Source: Actinoallomurus sp963799975
Lineage (GTDB): Bacteria > Actinomycetota > Actinomycetes > Streptosporangiales > Streptosporangiaceae
Direction of reading: 5' to 3'
NCBI GenBank assembly: GCA_963799975.1
Contig: CAWCZF010000006.1
Coordinates: forward strand, 1,798,001-1,862,000
DNA: 64,000 nt
This document shows, piece after piece, positions 61,501 through 64,000 of the stretch. The position numbers and the translations under genes are program-made. Below the pieces are notes generated by a model that was not told the origin of the DNA, searched no databases, and saw only the letters and a list, made by a program, of their open reading frames with translations. The first letter of the stretch is position 1, and each line of letters starts with the position of its first letter.

Positions 61501-64000
61501 GGAGTCTCCGCCTTCGGCATCTCCGGCACGAACGCCCACCTGATCCTCGAAGAGGCGCCCGAAGGGCCGCCGATCGCGCCCGCCGACGCTCCCTCCGCCG
61601 GGGTGGTGCCGTGGGTCCTGTCCGCGCGTACCGGCCCGGCGCTCCAAGGGCAGGCGCGCGCGCTCGCCGACCACGTCGCCGCCGACCCCGAGCTGTCGCC
61701 GGCGGACGTCGGCTGGTCGCTGGTGCGCACGCGCTCGGCGTTCGAGCACCGCGCGGTGGTGGCCGGGCACGACCGGGACGCGCTGCTGGCGGGGCTGACG
61801 GCTCTCGCGCGGGGCGGCGCGGCGCCGGAGGTGGTGACCGGTTACTCGGCCGGGACCGGGGCCGGGGCGGTGCTGGTGTTCCCCGGTCAGGGTTCGCAGT
61901 GGGCGGGAATGGGCGCCGAGCTGTTGGAGACCTCACCGGTCTTCGCCGCCCGCATCGCCGAATGCGAACAAGCCCTCGCCCCGTACGTCGACTGGTCACT
62001 CACCGACATCCTGCGCGGCGCAGAGATGACCAGCGTCGACGTCATCCAGCCCGTGCTGTGGGCCGTCATGGTCTCCCTCGCCGCCGTATGGGCGCACTAC
62101 GGGGTACGGCCCGCGGCGGTCGTCGGGCACAGCCAGGGCGAGATGGCCGCGGCGTGCGTGGCCGGCGCGCTGTCGATCCGCGACGCCGCCAAGGTGGTCG
62201 CGGTGCGCAGCCAGGCGCTGCGGCAGTTGTCCGGCCAAGGCGCGATGGCCTCGCTCGGCGTGGGCCGGGACCGTGCCGCCGAGCTGACCGCCGGCTCCGA
62301 CGTGACCGTGGCCGCCGTCAACGGGCCCGGCTCGACCGTGATCTCCGGGCCGCCCGGCCAGGTCGAAGCCGTCGTCGCGGCCGCCGAGTCGGCCGGCCAC
62401 CGGGCGCGGCTGATCGACGTGGACTACGCCTCCCACGGCCCGCACGTCGACCGGATCGCCGCCGAGCTGACCGAACGCCTCGCCGGCGTACGCCCGTCGA
62501 GCAGCGAGACCGCCTTCTACTCCACCGTCACCGGCGGCCCGATCGACACGGCCGAGCTGGACGCGGCGTACTGGGTGACGAACCTGCGTGAGCCGGTGCG
62601 GTTCGCCGACGCGATCCAGGCGCTGCTCGCCGACGGCTACCGGGTCTTCGTCGAGAGCAGCCCGCACCCCGTGCTGGTCCTCGGCATGCAGGAGTGCTTC
62701 GACCAGGCCGAGACCGTGGCCCACGCGGTGCCGACGCTGCGGCGCAACGAGGGCGGCCCGATGCGGGTCGCGCTCTCGGCCGGGCAGGCGTTCGCGGCCG
62801 GCGTCGAGGTCGAGTGGACCGGCTGGTTCCCGGCGAGCCCGCTCCCCCGTACGGTCAAGCTGCCGACGTACGCCTTCCAGCGGCAGCGGTACTGGCTGGA
62901 CACGCCGAGCCTGCGCGGGGGCGACCCGGCCGGACTCGGGCTGGCCGCGGCCGGGCACCCGCTGCTGGGCGCGGCCGTGGAGCTCGCCGACGGCGACACC
63001 TGCCTGCTGACCGGGCGGCTCTCACCGCAGTCGCAGACGTGGCTCGCCGAGCACCGGGTGATGGGCACCGTCCTGCTGCCCGGCAGCGCGATGGCCGAGC
63101 TCGCCGTACGCGCCGCCGCGCGTACGGGCTGCGACCACGTCGCCGACCTCACCCTGCACACGCCGCTGGCCATCCCGGACGACGGGGCGGTGGACCTCCA
63201 GGTCGCGGTCGGCGCTCCCGACGAGAGCGGGCAGCGGCCGGTCACCGTGCACTCCCGCCCGGTGGGCGAGGAGTCCGCGTGGGAGCGGCACGCCACCGGA
63301 CTGCTCGCCGCCGCTCCGCCGCCCGGCGAGCCCGCCACGCTGGACGGGATCTGGCCGCCGCCGGGCGCGACCGCGATCACGGACCAGGCGCCGTACCAGG
63401 AGCTGGCGGACCACGGCTATGAGTACGGCCCGGCGTCGCAGGGCCTGGTCGCGGCCTGGCGGCTCGGCGACGACCTCTACGCCGAGGTCGCGCTGCCCGA
63501 CGAGGAACGCACGCGTGCCGCCGGGTACGGCGTGCATCCGGTGCTGCTGGACGCCGCCCTGCACGCGCTGATCCTGGACGCCACGGCCGGCGACGCGGGC
63601 GAGGAGGACACGGTGCTGCTGCCGTTCTCCTGGAGCGGGCTGCGGGTGCACGCGACCGGCGCGACGACGCTGCGGGTGCGGATCACCCAGACCGCGCCCG
63701 ACCGGCTCGCACTCGTCGCCGCCGACCCGACGGGCGCGCCGGTGGTCACCCTGGACGCCCTCACCGTACGGCCGGTGCCGGCCGGGCGGCTCGGCGGCGC
63801 CAGGCACGGGAACTCCCTGTTCGGGCTCGCCTGGCTGCCGGCCGCCTCCCCCGCGCCGGCGGCGAGTCCACGTGCGGCCGTGATCGCCGCCGCGGGCGAC
63901 CCGGTGGCCGACGCCGTGGCGGAGGCGTTGCCCGGCGCGGTCCGCCGCTCCCGCCTTGGCGAGGTCGGCACACCCGCCCCGGAGGTCATCCTCGCCGTGG
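55594..64000 (+). CDS. modular type I PKS, KS-AT-KR-ACP then KS-AT-DH..., runs off the window
   Basis: 2802 codons present, open to the edge. N-terminal docking domain MSNEEKLLDHLKWVTGELR. First module: KS Cys206, AT Ser650 and YASH, KR with GGTGGIG (~59180-59204), W 59581, Tyr 59605 and no LDD (A-type), ACP Ser at 60106. Second module: KS with Cys1735 in DTGCSSS (Gly where the others have Ala), AT Ser2180 and YASH, then a DH with His2487 in HRVMGTVLLPG and the D-x-x-x-H type helix in VLLDAALHAL. KR and ACP of this module lie beyond 64000. ATG 55594 has AAGGAG upstream. Receives the chain from the first PKS. Confidence 0.93.
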   Translation, partial: MSNEEKLLDHLKWVTGELRAAKQRLREVESAEPEPIAIVGMACRYPGGARSPEDLWRLVAEGADVISTFPADRGWDLDALFDPDPEHPGTSYVREGGFLYDAGEFDAGFFGISPREALAMDPQQRLLLETAWEAIEQAGLDKDDLDGSDTGVYTGVSSHDYLTLISQTSSDVEGYIGTGNLGSVSSGRISYTFGLEGPAVTVDTACSSSLVSIHMACQALREGDCTLALAGGATVMATPGAFTEFSRQRGLAQDGRCKPFAAASDGTGWGEGVGMIVLERLSDARRHGRRVLALVRGSAVNQDGQSNGLTAPNGPSQERVIRQALANARLSATEVDAVEAHGTGTTLGDPIEAGALLATYGRNRPADKPLWLGSVKSNIGHTQAAAGVAGVIKMVMAMRHGLLPASLHIDEPTPHVDWGSGGVRLLTEATEWAGGEDPRRAAVSAFGISGTNAHVILEQAPAPAPAADGADETTGVLPWVLSARGGDALRAQARALAECAAEARPADIGWSLATTRSALEYRAVVAGHDRDALLSGLAALAAGEAHPAVVSPGTPVAGGAGPVLVFPGQGSQWAGMGAELLDTSPVFAARIAECEQALTPHVEWSLTDILRGGDMTSVDVIQPVLWAVMVSLAALWAHHGVKPAAVVGHSQGEIAAACVAGALSLEDAAKVVALRSRALRRLAGGGAMASLGVDEERALELIGDSDVTVAAVNGPGSTVISGPPGQVEAVVAAAQAADLRARMIDVDYASHGPQVEEIRGELAETLAGIAAVGTDVAFYSTVTGSLADPAELDAGYWFTNLRRPVRFADAVHALLDDGHRLLIEASPHPVLTIGMQETFEQTGADAVTVPTLRRDEGGLAQFTQSAALAYAAGARVDWTRWFSGAHTVELPTYAFQRQRYWVDPPARTSRAAGGQDAAEARLWDAIEGDDLDTLAATLRLEGDDAVDALRPALPILAGWHRGHREETTVNSWRYQATWKRLPETVPAGLTGAWFVLFPAEFEDHPAVRVTLQTLHAHGAAPVPHAVDTAGVERQALAERLTELIAEESPGGVVSLLALDERPHPDHPAVPAGLAATVTLLQALHGVSATAPLYCVTQGAAATTPGESLPNPAQTQTWGLGRIAALEHPKLWGGLIDLPPSIDHRTAGRLAALLHPDNPEDQAAVRATGVLARRLTRAPVAAAPAHSWEPHGTTLITGGTGGIGAHLARWLARRGADHLLLLSRRGPDAPGADELTAELTELGTTVTVTACDAADRDQVKAAIDAIPAEHPLTSVIHAAGVPNYVAINDLTVARLGEVLAPKAYAAAHLHELTRDLDLAAFVLFSSGAASWGSGQQAAYGAANTYLDALAEHRHGQGLPATSIAWGPWSEAGMAADQESLAFFSRFGLNPMPPGPATQALHLAVSNGDTALTVANFNWEQFTPTFTAQRPSPLLEDIPENRATGERAQAAPEANTPLHKELASASPGRRHHILLKHIQKQAATTLGHATADAIPAAKPFQELGFDSLTAVKLRNDLNASTGLRLPTTLIFDHPTPQDLAGFIQSQLSDGPSATAGATVAAASDEPIAIVGMACQYPGGVRTPEELWELVAGGVDAIGAFPSDRGWDLDTLFDADPDHVGTSYVREGGFVHDAADFDAGFFGISPREATSMDPQQRLLLETAWRAVEHAGLDRDALGGSNTGVFTGLTIYDYLALVGQRTADVEGYIGTGNLGCVASGRVSYTLDLIGPAVTVDTGCSSSLVAMHLACQALRQGECTLALAGGATIMSTPGSFVEFSRQRGLAQDGRCKPFAAAADGTGWGEGVGMVVLERLSDARRLGHDVLAVVRGSAMNQDGTSNGLTAPNGPSQERVIRQALANARLSGGEVDVVEAHGTGTTLGDPIEAGALLATYGLDRPAGRPLWLGSVKSNIGHTQAAAGVAGVIKMVMAMRHGVLPASLHVDEPTRHVDWDSGGVRLLTEASEWTADGPRRAGVSAFGISGTNAHLILEEAPEGPPIAPADAPSAGVVPWVLSARTGPALQGQARALADHVAADPELSPADVGWSLVRTRSAFEHRAVVAGHDRDALLAGLTALARGGAAPEVVTGYSAGTGAGAVLVFPGQGSQWAGMGAELLETSPVFAARIAECEQALAPYVDWSLTDILRGAEMTSVDVIQPVLWAVMVSLAAVWAHYGVRPAAVVGHSQGEMAAACVAGALSIRDAAKVVAVRSQALRQLSGQGAMASLGVGRDRAAELTAGSDVTVAAVNGPGSTVISGPPGQVEAVVAAAESAGHRARLIDVDYASHGPHVDRIAAELTERLAGVRPSSSETAFYSTVTGGPIDTAELDAAYWVTNLREPVRFADAIQALLADGYRVFVESSPHPVLVLGMQECFDQAETVAHAVPTLRRNEGGPMRVALSAGQAFAAGVEVEWTGWFPASPLPRTVKLPTYAFQRQRYWLDTPSLRGGDPAGLGLAAAGHPLLGAAVELADGDTCLLTGRLSPQSQTWLAEHRVMGTVLLPGSAMAELAVRAAARTGCDHVADLTLHTPLAIPDDGAVDLQVAVGAPDESGQRPVTVHSRPVGEESAWERHATGLLAAAPPPGEPATLDGIWPPPGATAITDQAPYQELADHGYEYGPASQGLVAAWRLGDDLYAEVALPDEERTRAAGYGVHPVLLDAALHALILDATAGDAGEEDTVLLPFSWSGLRVHATGATTLRVRITQTAPDRLALVAADPTGAPVVTLDALTVRPVPAGRLGGARHGNSLFGLAWLPAASPAPAASPRAAVIAAAGDPVADAVAEALPGAVRRSRLGEVGTPAPEVILAV
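57978..58142 (+). repeat. 165-bp tract identical to 53078-53242 (copy 2)
   Basis: Same AT/post-AT segment in the second PKS gene, first module. Confidence 0.9.

Noticed and set aside
53233..61770. Two very long open frames (over 1300 codons each) antisense to the PKS genes
   Set aside because: They mirror the repeated PKS modules and show no recognisable protein family; antisense artefacts.

Overview
The window is high-GC DNA with dense, often overlapping genes and a strong preference for G or C at third codon positions. It looks like a chromosomal segment of a spore-forming or filamentous actinomycete. Supporting families are a SigK/RskA sigma pair, an XRE regulator with a DUF397 partner, DUF574-type methyltransferases, an LprG/P55-like pair, a PptT/PptH pair and modular type I polyketide synthases. 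Placement below phylum (for example Streptosporangiales or Thermomonosporaceae) is a guess. I saw no rRNA, tRNA, CRISPR array, transposase or integrase.

Layout. 1-5.9 kb: a partial GntR regulator, a VOC protein, an FAD oxidoreductase, an NhaA antiporter fused to a DsbA-like domain, a winged-helix regulator and a secreted C39-like protein. 6.0-16.3 kb: a [NiFe]-hydrogenase maturation region. hypF is on the plus strand. A convergent minus-strand operon runs SIS protein, Cys-rich HypC-like protein, second SIS protein, NifU-like domain, three proteins of unknown function, maturation protease, hypA, hypC, hypD, hypE. No hydrogenase structural subunit and no hypB lie in the window. 16.5-18.1 kb: sigK-rskA with a SigK-like promoter. 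18.1-22.3 kb: two small proteins and a large secreted subtilisin-like/FG-GAP protein with a strong terminator. 22.3-23.1 kb: remnants of an XRE/DUF397 pair.

23.2-27.0 kb: an lprG plus 14-TM MFS operon and a pptH-pptT operon. 27.2-32.5 kb: a divergent NAD-dependent DNA ligase, an MBL hydrolase, a LacI pseudogene with two lesions and an XRE/TPR-like regulator. 33-39.2 kb: a cyclase-family hydrolase, gabT, an aldehyde dehydrogenase and pepN. 39.2-41.3 kb: dienelactone hydrolase and carboxymuconolactone decarboxylase-family genes divergent from an HTH regulator. 41.5-45.9 kb: two paralogous LysR regulators flanking a thioesterase and two paralogous DUF574 methyltransferases. 45.9-49.1 kb: nagB-nagA and a LarA-like gene. 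49.65-64 kb: a type II thioesterase and two modular PKS genes. The first PKS carries an apparent frameshift; the second runs off the window.

How parts fit. HypF, HypE, HypD, HypC, HypA and the protease cover most of the NiFe(CN)2CO cofactor route, so the structural enzyme and HypB should be encoded elsewhere. PptT (with PptH as its likely antagonist) could activate the PKS acyl carrier proteins. The three complete AT domains all carry the YASH motif of methylmalonyl-CoA selection, which points to a propionate-rich polyketide. A recurrent layout, a TANNNT-like hexamer six or seven bases before the start codon, suggests that many genes here are transcribed as leaderless mRNAs.
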